Positions 11,056-21,592 of a DNA stretch of 64,000 nucleotides are shown in pieces (the first letter of the stretch is position 1; the number at the start of each line of letters is the position of its first letter). The notes below the pieces were generated by a model that was not told the DNA's origin, made no database searches, and saw nothing but the letters and a program-made list of their open reading frames with translations. Source of the stretch: Didymella arachidicola (lineage: Eukaryota > Ascomycota > Dothideomycetes > Pleosporales > Didymellaceae). The translations under genes and the position numbers were made by a program. The stretch lies in contig CM049991.1 of assembly GCA_016630955.3 (NCBI GenBank), forward strand, positions 124,001 through 188,000. Reading direction: 5' to 3'.

Positions 11056-11255
11056 GTTGTGTTTGTTTTGCGCCAAGCGACAGGGCAGAACGTGTAACTG
11101 AAAAAGTCCCAAAAGTCGAGGGCCGAGCTATCGATAAGAAAGATACGCTAGTATCGTACTTGGCCTAGATCCCGGCGCGTCGAACGCGCCTTCCTTGTTG
11201 ATTGACGTCCATCAACAAGCCCGCCTCGAAGGTGTATTCTTAAAGCCGCACAGCC

Positions 11256-12998
11256 ATGCCGTCCGAGTCTGCACGCAAGAAGCAGCGCCTGTCTCCTGAG
11301 ATAGCTGCAATTCCAAACGCGACTGCGCGCACTGAGCCCGTCACGCCCTTTCGCCGTGCAATCAGCGCAGGCCCCACACCAGCCGGACGGACGCCCACCT
11401 TTCGAACCCCAGGAACTGCAGCCAGGACGCCGCGAGGCGGACCAGCAGCCCGACCGATATCAGCACGCAGGGCAGCTCCAACAACACCACATGCAATCAG
11501 AGCGCTCAGAGAACGAGCAAATGCCGCGCGAACACCTGGGAACAACCGGCGCAGGAGCGGGAGGGTCCAGCGAGAGACGCCTCGAGACCTCCTGCGCAAT
11601 CTTAGCAAAGGTACTACAACACCTACATTGTATCTTTTGGACATCGCTGACACGTCTAAGCTCTTGCGCGTGACAGCCGCCCCGTTGAACCTGAACCCCA
11701 GACACTCCCTCGCCGGAGTCGACACTCCGCGCTCGATCTCCCAGACGTCGCAGATAGCCCCGATGTTGCTGCGCCCCGGCTCAGCATGCCGCTAGAGGAC
11801 ATGTACGACGATGACAGCTTCCACGAGCGGCCACCGAGACCGTCCATACTCCCAGAATTGCCGGACGACGTAGACGGTGCCACGGTCCAGTCTCTCGAAT
11901 TCGGGCGCCGCGCTCTGAGCGAGGACCCGCGATATGCGAGAAGAGTCAGTGACAGGTTTGCTGAGTTCAGCGAGCTTGGTGCAGTCGGGGAGGAGTTTGA
12001 GATTGACGGGACGTTTATCAATCGGCGGCGTACTGGAGCTTTTGATCCGTTACTTGATCAGACAATCGTGGAGGAAGATGAAGATACTGTGCAGGCTTTG
12101 ACAGGTCGGCGAGACGGACCATCCAGCGATGCAGACCTTGGTGTGTTTGGACAGGGAGACGACGAGACCGAGGAGCCCACATTCAGATTCCACATTCCGG
12201 AGCGGATACGTGCGCCTGTCGAGGAAGAAGCGGAGGAGCAAGAAGAATTAGAGGAGCCTGATGCACTGCCAGAAATGGAAGACGAAGACGTCGACGTCGA
12301 AGGGGAGGAAGAAGAACCCGCACTCGATGAAGCAGACGAGACGGCAGCGTTGGATATCGAGGAGCCTACGAACGCTTTCGGCATGACAGGCTGGGAATCA
12401 GATCCAGGCGGAGAAGACGACCTCGAGCTCGCGGCCTACCGCGACGAAGAATCTGCTCTAGACCGCAGTTTGCAGGCGCCTGAAGACTCAGCTTCCGTCC
12501 ACAAACGCATGGGCTCACGGCGAAAAGAGCTCAAGCTGTCAAAAGTCGGTCTTGACTACCCATCCTTCCCAGCTGCGCCAGTCAAGAAACTAGCACTCAG
12601 CTTCATGAAGTCGCAAGGCAGCAAAGCGCAGCTCAACAAAGACGCACTAGCCGCTCTCGTCCAGACCACAGACGACTTCTTCGAGCAGATCGGCATCGAC
12701 TTGGCCGCCTACGCACAACATGCGGGTCGGAGGATGATTGAAGAAAGTGATGTCCTGGCGCTCATGCGACGGTATGTTACATTTCCACTTACTGTACATT
12801 AACGTACAGCCCACTATTCCTACAAACACTGACGCGCCCAGAACGCGCAAGACAAGCAGCAACACAACGAGCTTCTCGCTCGCGCAGAAAATGCTGCCCA
12901 GGGAGCTGTTGCAGCAGCTCAGAATGGAGCCGCTGCCCAAACTCAGGGGCCAGAAGCGGAAGCGCTTGGCCACAGTGCAGGAGGAAGAAGAGGGTTGA
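11256..12998 (+). CDS. CNN1: Kinetochore protein CENP-T
   Basis: Model join(11256..11610, 11661..12771, 12842..12998), 540 aa; introns 50 and 70 bp. The N-terminal third is basic and Pro/Arg/Thr-rich with several TP sites (possible Cdk sites). A long very acidic middle (about residues 285–370) follows. The C-terminal ~100 residues form a histone fold: YPSFPAAPVKKLALSFM, LNKDALAALVQTTDDFFEQI and RRMIEESDVLALMRR, ending in the CENP-T hallmark SFSLAQKMLPRELLQQLRM. CENP-T pairs with CENP-W in the inner kinetochore and recruits the Ndc80 complex through its N-terminus. The last junction uses the acceptor GCGCCCAG at 12841; an upstream acceptor gives another frame that loses the conserved tail. The gene is convergent with SURF1, with nine bases between stop codons. 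The symbol is that of the yeast orthologue. Confidence 0.92.
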
Positions 12999-13007
12999 AG
13001 CTGGGGT

Positions 13008-14117
13008 CTACGACCACTCGGAGCTGTGGCGCACGCGTCGTTGTGTGCCTGAGAGCGGCTTCTTGACGACCATCCAGAACATGATTGATGTTGCGAAGCT
13101 CAATGCGTACCTGATGTCGTTAGCGAAGGTCGAATCGTCGCCAAGCGGGCATCTTACCATGTGAAAATGTACTGTGTGTGGTTGTTCCTCAGATTCACCG
13201 TCGGCGCCCGTCCGATGGGGATGCCCTTGGGCTCGCGCTCATAGTTTGTGAGCAGATCCGGTACTATCATCGTCAGCCATTTCCAATCAAGAGAAGACAG
13301 CATTGACGCAACACTCACCCATCGTCTCCTCAACCCACACCCTCTGACTCCCACTCCACTCAGCCATCTCCTCCACATTCGGAAAAAACCACTTCCCCTC
13401 CTCGGGCACATTCTTCGGCGTAAACATATTCCCCTTGGGCGGAATCCTCAACAGCCCCTCAACCGTCACCTCTCCCTCGGGCAACGCCCCATTCTGCCGC
13501 CGAAACCACTGCTTAACCGCATCCTTCTTAATCCACCCGCGACACACCAAAATCTTGCTCCTCCGCCCCTTCTCATCCACCCGCTCCAGCGGCGTCACAA
13601 CCGTATACCCATCCTCCCCGTCCTGCAACCGCGGGCCAATCAGCATCTCCTGATCGTGCCGCAGCACGCCCTTGGCGTACACTTTCCGGTAGTCGAACGC
13701 TTCGAGCATGCTCTCGTCGATGCGCAGCGGGAGTTCCAGAGGCGGGAATGTGAGCCGGTCTTCGAAGCGCGCGATGAGTTCGGTTTTCCAGCCGAGACGC
13801 TGGACTTGCCAGCATCCGAGGAGGAACGCGGTGATGGGGATGATGGCGAGGATTATCAGGCCCGGGCCGTGTTGTTTTCCTACGCGTGCCATTTTTGCGG
13901 GACGGTCAAGGATCGAGACAAAGTTTGGGTCTAGGCCGTCGGGTCCGTGGGCGTAGCGCCGTTGGAAGGTAAAGATGAGGTGTGGTTGTGTGCGGCGGGT
14001 TATGGGTGTGCGGAGGCATGATGGGCGTGTGCTGGATGCGGTTGTGCGGGTGAATGCAGAGCGTGTCTGCGTTGAGTATTGCCTGACGAGGCGCAGGAAG
14101 GGGTGTGGTGTCGACAT
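13008..14117 (-). CDS. SHY1: SURF1/Shy1 cytochrome c oxidase assembly protein
   Basis: Model complement(join(13008..13110, 13158..13263, 13319..14117)), 335 aa; introns of 47 and 55 bp. The N-terminus is Arg/Ser/Thr-rich with almost no acidic residues, a mitochondrial presequence. The first membrane helix is near residues 85–105 (GLIILAIIPITAFLLGCWQV, with the family's W-Q-R-L following), then the intermembrane-space domain with RGWI and EGLLR, and finally RNNHTQYIFTWYALSF leading into the second helix (TSIMFWMVV). The last exon is easy to miss because the frame stops shortly after IFTW; splicing restores the invariant WY and the helix. SURF1 works in the inner mitochondrial membrane in heme a insertion into Cox1. 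The head-to-head neighbour is VMA22, 175 bp away. Confidence 0.95.
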
Positions 14118-14292
14118 GGTTGTGGATTGCGCGGGCGCGCGTGTGGAGATGTGGTGGTAGAGCTCATGACAATTAAGATGGAGACGGAACTAGGTCGGAA
14201 TAGGCAAGGTGGCCGCGGGAGAGCGCCGCATCGACTATCGCTGCTCCTCCGACCAAGTCCACTAATTGCATATATCGACTGTTTCCTAAACA

Positions 14293-15035
14293 ATGGCTGA
14301 AGTAGAAATTCAGGCAGCGGTGGCCTCACCTCCTGTCTACAACATGGAAGCCGGACCCGACAGTATTGACAAATCCGCACTCATCGCCCGCCTAGACACT
14401 CTCCTAGAGCAATACCTACACACTCTAGACGAGTACGAGAAACTCACACAGCAACTCTCCAAACAACTTTCTTCAGTGCGTTTAATCCCTCAAAAATTCC
14501 AATCCCGTCAACTTATACTCACAGGCCTACTTCTCCCTCACCACAGCAAACTTCCACAACCGCTCCGGCGTACCCTTCGGCCAAGACAGCTACGATGAAC
14601 GAGTCCAGGCAACAACGAAAATGCACGTCCATCAAGACATATCCAGCACTGATCACTATTACTAACCGCTCCAGTGCCGTGATCCAGGATGAGCAACTCA
14701 AGTTCCACTTCTCTGCCATATCCCCCACATCCTCGGATAACAAACAGCACGACGACGATGATGAGAAACCCGCAAAACACGAACCCTCCAACCCCCCAGC
14801 AGAAGAAGAAGAAGAAGACCCAACCCCCCAACCCACCCATCAACCAACCACAGAACCGAGCAGAGATCCAATCCGCATGTTCGGCATCCTGGTCCCGCCC
14901 TCCCTCCGCACAGCACAGACCTTGTTCAAAGAAGCTGTGGACGGGCCGGTGGTGCGGTTAGCAGCGCTTACGGGGGAATTGAGGGGGTTGGAGAGGGAGA
15001 TTGGGAGGGCGAGGAAGGCGGTGAGAAGGGCGTGA
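14293..15035 (+). CDS. VMA22: VMA22-like V-ATPase assembly factor
   Basis: Preferred model join(14293..14475, 14525..14622, 14675..15035), 213 aa. The N-terminal coiled coil (LIARLDTLLEQYLHTLDEY, then LTQQLSKQLSSAYFSLTTANF) followed by GQDSYDERVQATTK, and the C-terminal PIRMFGILVPPSLRTAQ with LRGLEREIGRARKAV, match fungal Vma22/CCDC115, an ER chaperone for assembly of the V-ATPase Vo sector. The middle is acidic, Pro/Glu-rich and poorly conserved. Intron 1 is ordinary (49 bp). Intron 2 has no good GT donor: I used AAAAT|GCACGT (GC–AG, 52 bp, with a TACTAAC branch point). The alternative is donor GTCCAT at 14627 with the acceptor at 14687, giving 210 aa. The exact junction is uncertain; the gene identity is firm. 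Confidence 0.82.
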
Positions 15036-15371
15036 GATGGCTGCGTGGGGAGGGGTGGGGGAGGAAAGGGGGGCGAGGAGGGATGTTGGAGGAGATGGGG
15101 ATGGGATGGGAGATGGGGAGATTGGGGGTGATGGGGTCTTGGATTCGTTGCTGGGTTCTGGGGTCGTGAATGAGATGGATATGCCGACCAGGAGGTTACG
15201 TGTAACGGATTCTGGAGATACTGTTCACTTGACGTCTAGCAAGGAGAGTAGTTTCTATTTAGTCGAGTAGCTTGACTTTCTATAACAACCACGTCAAACA
15301 CCCCCAATTCGCCTAGATCTACAAACAACCAAACCAACACTCAATTGATCTCCCCTCCAGCCCTCTAAATT
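15036..15371. other. Intergenic, 336 bp
   Basis: Convergent 3' ends of VMA22 and the xylulokinase gene. Strongly purine-rich just after the VMA22 stop (long G/A run at 15045–15170), which keeps a spurious frame open. No gene recognised. Confidence 0.6.
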
Positions 15372-17266
15372 TTAATTCCCCCTCACAACCCCCCCATCCA
15401 CCCCCCTCCCCTTCGTCACCCCCTCACCCCCCTCGCCCTTCTCCTCAATCGCCCTCCCCTCCAACCCCGCAAACCCCCCAAGCGCCTCCCCATACCTCTC
15501 AAACACCCCCTGCCTATACCCCTCCGCAACCCTCCTCACAAAACCCCCCTCATCCCACCTCCCCTCGAGAAAATCCTCAAACTTCTCCCCCTCCGCGCGC
15601 TGCACACCCCACGCAGCCTTATACGCAGAACCAAGCGCACACGCATTCCCCCCGATCTCGAGCTTAAACACGCCCTCGCTCCCGCCGAGGACTTGGCCCG
15701 CGAGCTCTGCGATGGCGGGGTTTGCGGCGCCGCCGCCGACGAGGTAGATCCTGCGGGGTTGAGGGGGGAGGGCGCCTTGGGGCTCGACGAGGGGTTGGCT
15801 GCGCAGGCGCAGGCTGAGGAATTGGGATTCGAGGATTGCGCGGGCGTCGGCGGAGGGGGTGGGCCATGCTGTGCTGTTTTCTGCGGCGGTGAGGCCCGAG
15901 GAGGGCGTGTGTGTGTAGCGCCAGACGCCGGCTTTGACGGCGGGTACGATTTCCGGGCGGGGGAAGAAGAGGCCTAGGCGCATGGGGTCTGAGGGGTTGG
16001 TTTGGCCGAGGACAGGGGTCGAGGTTGCGGTGTGGTTGAATTTGTCCCAGGATTTGTCGGACTTGTCGCCGTTGATGGCGTCGCGGATGTGCTCGCGTGC
16101 CAGGCCGCCGTTCTTGTAGCACAGCATGAACATGTACAGGCCGGCGGTGGTGGGGTGGTTCATGAAGTGGTACGCGGGGTCGGGCTTGTACTGGTTTGTG
16201 CTCATGAGGAAGGTGGTGCTTGTGCCGAGGGAGACGATGGCGTCGCTGCTGCGGAGCGGCAGGGCCAGGATCGTGGAGGGGTTGTCGCCCGTGAAAGCGA
16301 TGATCTGCGTGCTGCTGGGGAATCCGTACTTCTTCTGGAAGTAGGGCGAGATGGTGCCGAAGCTCTTGCCGCCGTCCTCGGGCACGTCGCCCAGCTTCTT
16401 GCGCAGGTCCTCGACGCCGTTTGACCCGCCGGCCAGAGCGAGCAGGTCCTCATGCCATCGCCCATTCTTGATATCCCACAAGTTGGCACCAGTCACGTCC
16501 GAGATATCCATCGGCGCAATACGACCCAGGAAAACGGAAGCCAGGAACGACGAGACGAGGGTGATGCGTGCGGTGGCCTTGTACGCATCGGGGTACTTCG
16601 TACGAAACCTCAGGATCTGAGGTCCAGAAAAGCGCTGTAATCCGTCAGTCTCGCCCCATCCCATCCTCCACAACCACCATACAATTCAAAACCTACATGA
16701 TGCGCCTTACTCCCCGTAACCTCCGCCAGCCTCCCCTCCCCTCCCAGCGCCCTATCAAAAGCCTCGACCTGTTCCTGCGTACTCGCATCCTGCCAATTCG
16801 GACTAAACGGGTGGCTAAACGCGCCCTTCCTCTCGCCCTTGGCACCGCCTTCAAGTTGCTCGAGCAATGTCTTCCCCTCCTGCAAACTCGCAAGGAGCCC
16901 CTCCGCCTCCCCGCTCCAAAACACAGTCCCATGCTGCATCCCCGCCCCACTAACCCCCTTCACCCTCCCAAACTCCGCGCCCTGCTCTTTCAACCGCTGC
17001 AGCACGAGATCAATCGCTTCGAGGAACAGCGCCACAGGCGCAAACACCTCGCCCTCGGCGGGGTTCGTTAACACGCCCTTTTCGATGCCATATTTGGCGC
17101 CAAAGTCGGCGTCGAAGTCGACTTTGGCTTCGTGCAGGAGTTTGAGGTCTGAACCAACAATAATTCCTGAGCAGCGTTAGCTATCAACAGCGTGGTGGGG
17201 TGGTGGGGGGGTAGTGCCTTTGAGCTGCTGAGTGCTCAAATCGAAACCAAGAAACTGATCAGCCAT
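15372..17266 (-). CDS. XKS1: D-xylulose kinase (FGGY family)
   Basis: Model complement(join(15372..16634, 16697..17166, 17218..17266)), 593 aa. Exon 1 encodes MADQFLGFDLSTQQLK, with the N-terminal DLSTQQ sugar-kinase signature. GAGMQHG, NWQDASTQ, FTGDNPSTILALPL and SLGTSTTFLMST follow, then a C-terminal ATP-binding region with VGGGAANPAIAELAGQVLG and GGNACALGSAYKAAWG. The length fits xylulokinase. It phosphorylates D-xylulose to xylulose-5-phosphate, feeding the pentose-phosphate pathway in the cytosol. Intron 2 is standard (62 bp). Intron 1 (51 bp, 17167–17217) has the donor AAAG|GCACTA, i.e. a GC–AG intron; no GT donor would retain the conserved DLSTQQLK, and a GCTAAC branch site lies near its 3' end. 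Confidence 0.93.
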
Positions 17267-17917
17267 CTTGAACGACTGTTATCAAGCTATCACTCAATGA
17301 CCAGAATCAAAAGAATAGGAGTGAAGAAGCAAGCTTAGCATGAGAGATGTATGCCTAGCTCAGAAGGCCCCACAATTGACGATATCCTATCCTATCCCTC
17401 CCCCACGTATTTTGCCGGCGCCGCGCGTAATTGGACCGCGGATAAACTGCGACGAAGACGGATCGGCGACGGCACCGATGCGCTGCGCTGCGCTGCAGCA
17501 AACACCGACGTTTGCTCGCCGCGGGTAATACCCGAAACGGCTAGCGTGTCAGCGACTTTAGGTCGACGTGGACACGCAGTGATTATTGGGATGAGTGTTG
17601 CGGTTGAGGGTTAATGTGGAGAGTCAATGTGCCAGTGCATTGCAGATTGCAGTACGATTCTAGTATGTTGATCTGCGTGCCTTAAACGATTTCATCAGCA
17701 AGATCTCGGTATCATACTCTCGTCATGCTTAGAATCAACATCAACGACATATATCACACCACACCTCCGCTCAAAGCACTAGACAGACGCTCAATTCTTA
17801 AAACGCGATCTATCGAACCACCCAATCCAAAGGCGTAATTTCAAACGCCCCAGCGCCTGTCTTCACTCCATCTATACAAAGCAGATAGTTCTACAAACAT
17901 CCCCCGCCCAATCCCAC
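17267..17917. other. Intergenic, 651 bp
   Basis: Xylulokinase promoter side and the CDF gene's 3' flank. No coding region or RNA gene recognised; a GC-rich stretch lies at about 17410–17530. Confidence 0.55.
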
Positions 17918-19508
17918 TCACTTGCGCCTACGCGCCGTATCCGTGCTCTGGCTATGCTTATGCTCATGTTCGTGCTCCGACGCCGGGGACTCCGTCCCCG
18001 ACCCATCCCCCGCGATAAACTCATCCAGAAAATCCGGCTCGCCAGTGCTATTCGTAACGAACCTGACGCGAACTTTCTTCACGCCCCTGACCTGTGCGCC
18101 TACGCGCTCCCGCAGCAGGTCCTCGACGCCGCGAGTCTGGTCCACGGTCCAGGAGCCGGGGACGCCGAGTTCGATGTCCATGAGGTAGTTCTGGCCTGCC
18201 TTGACGCCCTGCACGGCGCGAACTTCGACCATCTCGGTGGAGGTGATGCTCTCGAGGGCTTTTGTGGCGGCTTTGGTTACGTTGTCTTTCATTTCGGGTT
18301 CGACGCCGATGTCGGCGAGCTCGAGGAGCGCGGATTTGGTGTTGCCCCAGCCGGCTTGGACGACCATGAGGGAGATGACGAGGCCGCCGACAGGGTCGAG
18401 CCAGGATGCGTTATTGAGGACGTTGGAGCCGGCGATTAGGAGCAGCGCGACGAAGGCGGTGAGGGAGTCGACGCGGTGGTGGTAGGCGTTGGAAGCGAGG
18501 ACGGTCGATTTTCGCTCGTTGGCGACTTTGAGTGCTGGATTATGGGTTAGCAGTTGTTATGAGGACAAGAAGTGCATGCGTACTCGCTCGATACAGCCAC
18601 TCCTTGATCAAAATAGACCCAGCAGCCAACCAGGCCGCGTTGATGTTCGGCCCCAGGTCATCCGCGCCGTGGTGGTGGTGACTGTGTGCCAGCAGCCCCA
18701 GATTTGCGACTGTCTCGGCGAACTCGGGGAAGAACTGCTGCATGATGGTGATCAGGGCGGACCAGCCCATCATGAAGCCCCCCGCGAGCAGAATGCCGCT
18801 CACACCCAGCGAGCCCAGGCTCTCGACCTTTCCGTAGCCGCTGGGGAAGCGCTGCGAGGGGGGCTTCAGTGACCAGCCAACAGTCGCCAGCGTCATGACG
18901 TCGCTGACGAGATCCGTCAGGCTGTGGATGGCGTCGGCGGTGAGCGCTGTGCTTTGTCAGAAAAGTGCCCTTGTTCCTCACTGCGTCTCCTGCTGCGGCA
19001 TACCCTGGCTGTTAAAGACGTAGCCGCCAAACCCCTTTCCCACGGCCATGCCCAGGTTGACGTACAGGCCGATGCGGGTGATGCGCACGCCGGCATCGTG
19101 CTTGTTCTTGGATAGCAGGAAGGTGTTGTCGTGGTGGTGGTGGTGGTGGTGGTGGTGGTGGTGGCCGGCGTGCCCGTGGCTGTGGGTGAGGCTTGTCATG
19201 GCAGCAGCAATGTGTCGAGTGCGGTGGGCGGTCGCGGTCCAGTTAAGAGACGGGGCTGCTATTTGCGGGTATTGTGCGCCGCTTCCAGACGGCGAGGGGC
19301 TGCGGCTCTTTGTATGTGTCCAGGTTTGCAGGACGCGCAGCTGTGGGCGGAGAGGGCCCGGGCAGCTGGCGTAGGGCGACGAGCGATTCAGCCCGTGCGA
19401 CTGCGCTGATGCAGCCGCCTGGAGGAGAGGGAGCGCGGCGCGTCGAGGTGAATGGGGGCACGGGCGTCTGCAGACAGCAAAGCCATCTCTCCGGGCGCGC
19501 AGCAGCAT
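17918..19508 (-). CDS. Cation diffusion facilitator, mitochondrial MMT-type
   Basis: Model complement(join(17918..18534, 18584..18946, 19004..19508)), 494 aa; introns of 49 and 57 bp. CDF motifs include LTADAIHSLTDLVSD and VLASNAYHHRVDSLTAF, i.e. HxxxD/DxxxD metal sites in helices II and V, with six hydrophobic segments and a C-terminal cytoplasmic-type domain (DIGVEPEMKDNV, EMVEVRAVQGVKAGQNYLM). I chose the ATG at 19508 since the added ~100 residues are Arg/Ser/Pro-rich with one acid, like a mitochondrial presequence; starting at 19199 gives 391 aa. Just after that second ATG is a run of 11 histidines, a likely metal-binding segment, and His-rich stretches also lie in the loop (AHSHHHH) and tail. 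The family (Mmt1/2) exports iron or other divalent metals from mitochondria; the metal is inferred. Confidence 0.87.
19131..19163 (-). repeat. (GTG/CAC)n repeat encoding polyhistidine
   Basis: Eleven consecutive CAC codons on the minus strand within the first exon of the CDF transporter. A pure trinucleotide run like this is prone to length change between strains. Confidence 0.9.
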
Positions 19509-20117
19509 GGGTGGGAGGCAGTGGCAAGCTCCGCGCGGTCCTGGGTGGCAGCTGAGAGCTCTATGCATGTGCAGCCATCCTGCGATAAATTCGCCGACGG
19601 TTGCTGCCGCCGATTGCCATGTCAAGCATCATCAATCCCGCAAGTGGGTCCCGTCCTGCCGATTGCTGCAGGCATAACAAGCCCTTGTCTGCTCGATGTT
19701 TGTACTAACGTACGCAGCTTCAAGCCTCACACGATACGTCAGTCCTCGTGGGCTTCGCCGTCAGCGTCGTCACCTGCACGGCCAAGGCTCTGTGACGGTA
19801 CCTGCATGTTTCACTAGCCAGAAAACTTCACCAGAACGCGCGTTCCAATCTACTTTGCGAACACTTCGTGAGGAACCTTCCACATCAAGCCTTGCTTACG
19901 ACGCCCGTAGCGCTTGAGCCATTACCAAGACTTTCTGTAAACTCGCTCCTCAAACAATTGTAGCCGTCCGTATGAATAGAGATACACACGATAGCCTTGA
20001 TTATCTCTGCGCCGCTGCCGCCGCCCCGGGCTCAATATCTGTAAACTCTCCTATGATCCAAGACTCAACACCCTCAGAGGCACTCGACCGCGGTTCTTCG
20101 TCGCGCTCCACAGGATC
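19509..20117. other. Intergenic, 609 bp
   Basis: Upstream region of the CDF gene and 3' flank of the PfkB kinase gene. No gene or RNA recognised. Confidence 0.55.
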
Positions 20118-21402
20118 CTAGGCCGTGGGCTCTCTTGCCGGAGAGTTCGGCGGAGGTTCCACGCCCAGCAACGCCCGCCACGCATTCTGCTTTCCGATGG
20201 CCTCTCCTAGCCCCTTGAATCCCTCTTGATGTACTTTCCTCCCCGCCAATTCATTAGCAAACGCCAATCGCTGGTCTGTGTTCCAACGTTTCTGCACAAA
20301 CATCCCATACAGCATGCCGGCAACAAACGTATCGCCCGCGCCGACACTATCGGTCGGATGGAGGTCATTTGACGGGTCGTCAAAGTCCCGGAAAGCTTTC
20401 CAAGCAGGTGCTTCAGAGATGATCGGTTGCTCGTTCGTGCCTTTTCTCATGGCAACGCATGTACCTGCGCCCCAAGTGCACACGAGCACTGCGTGAGGCT
20501 GGGTGTTGTCGAGTTGCGTGTAGAGGAACGTCTTGGCGGGAACATCGCATTCGCTGAGGCCACGCTCTCCTTCGTAGTGTGCCTATGAATTGTTAGTGTT
20601 GAGGTACTCATATTCTGGCATTGGCGTCCGGGATGAGGCTCAAGCTGCACTTCTACCACCCAGGAGCCAATGTGGACGAAGTTAACACACCTCTGCCCAG
20701 ATCTTCGAATAGAAGACCAAGTCCACCAACGGCACAACATCCTTCAGACCCAGTCTATCCGGTTTCTCGCACTCCACACTGATCCTGATCTTCTTCCCAT
20801 AACGATACGTCTCCCTTAGCCAGACGACGCAAGGCAGGAGGACTTCAGGCACACGACCCTCGAAGTGAATCCACACATCGCCTTTGCCGATTTGAGGATC
20901 GTCAATGAGAGGCACGACACCCGCCTTGAACTCTTCCACAGTCATCTCATCGAGCGGGTTGGCGCTTACGATCGTTCGGGAAAGGTTCTCTGCTGATTGC
21001 ATGATGTAGCTGCTCGCTGCAAGTGACTGGCCCTTTCGGAACTGGTAGAGGTCTGAGCGGACGTCGGGCAGGGATAGCATTACAGATTTAGTGTCGTCTG
21101 AAAGGTAATCTGGTAAGACTGTGAAGAGATATTGCTCTAAGGAAACCGCCGTTTCCCTCTCGTCTAGTAATAAGAGCTGGTTCAAGACCTCCAGCGTATT
21201 GGCGGTGTTGCCCCCACGCCGGCGCTCGATCTTTGTAGCTCGAAGTTTGGTGTCTTCTTCTGGGTAATGCGGGACTCTGACGATGGTCAGTAAAGTCCCG
21301 GCGTTGACCGTGAGATGCTTACGAGACGATAGTATCCATGTACACGGCGCCAACACATATCAGGCGATGCGTGCGAGGCTGCATCTCGCTGTCACGCTGC
21401 AT
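20118..21402 (-). CDS. PfkB-family sugar kinase, ketohexokinase-like
   Basis: Model complement(join(20118..20582, 20691..21276, 21323..21402)), 376 aa; introns of 108 and 46 bp. Exon 1 reads MQRDSEMQPRTHRLICVGAVYMDTIVS, joined to VPHYPEEDTKLRATK and RRGGNTANTLEVLNQL, the N-terminal substrate-binding signature seen in ketohexokinase-like proteins. The C-terminal PfkB signature is DLHPTDSVGAGDTFVAGML, with the catalytic Asp in GAGD. It should use ATP to phosphorylate a sugar such as fructose; the precise substrate is inferred only from similarity to ketohexokinase. A second in-frame ATG at 21384 would shorten it by six residues. The intron before AHYEGERGLSECDV is longer than most in this window. 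Confidence 0.85.
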
Positions 21403-21592
21403 TGTGGATACTGATGCCTGAGGGTAAACAGTGTTGAGATGCGAAGTCGAACGCGATTAACATGACTGTGGAACTCATGCTATGATGTCATCGTCACGAG
21501 CTGAGGAAGGTACAACTGAACTGATTTGTTTACATTTGAGGACCTTTCGCATAATGCTACTCAGTATAATATCGCTAAATGACTATGGGCAG

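Noticed and set aside
15037..15270. 77-codon plus-strand frame right after VMA22
   Set aside because: Made almost entirely of Gly/Asp/Glu from a purine-rich run; no motif and no sign of splicing to VMA22.
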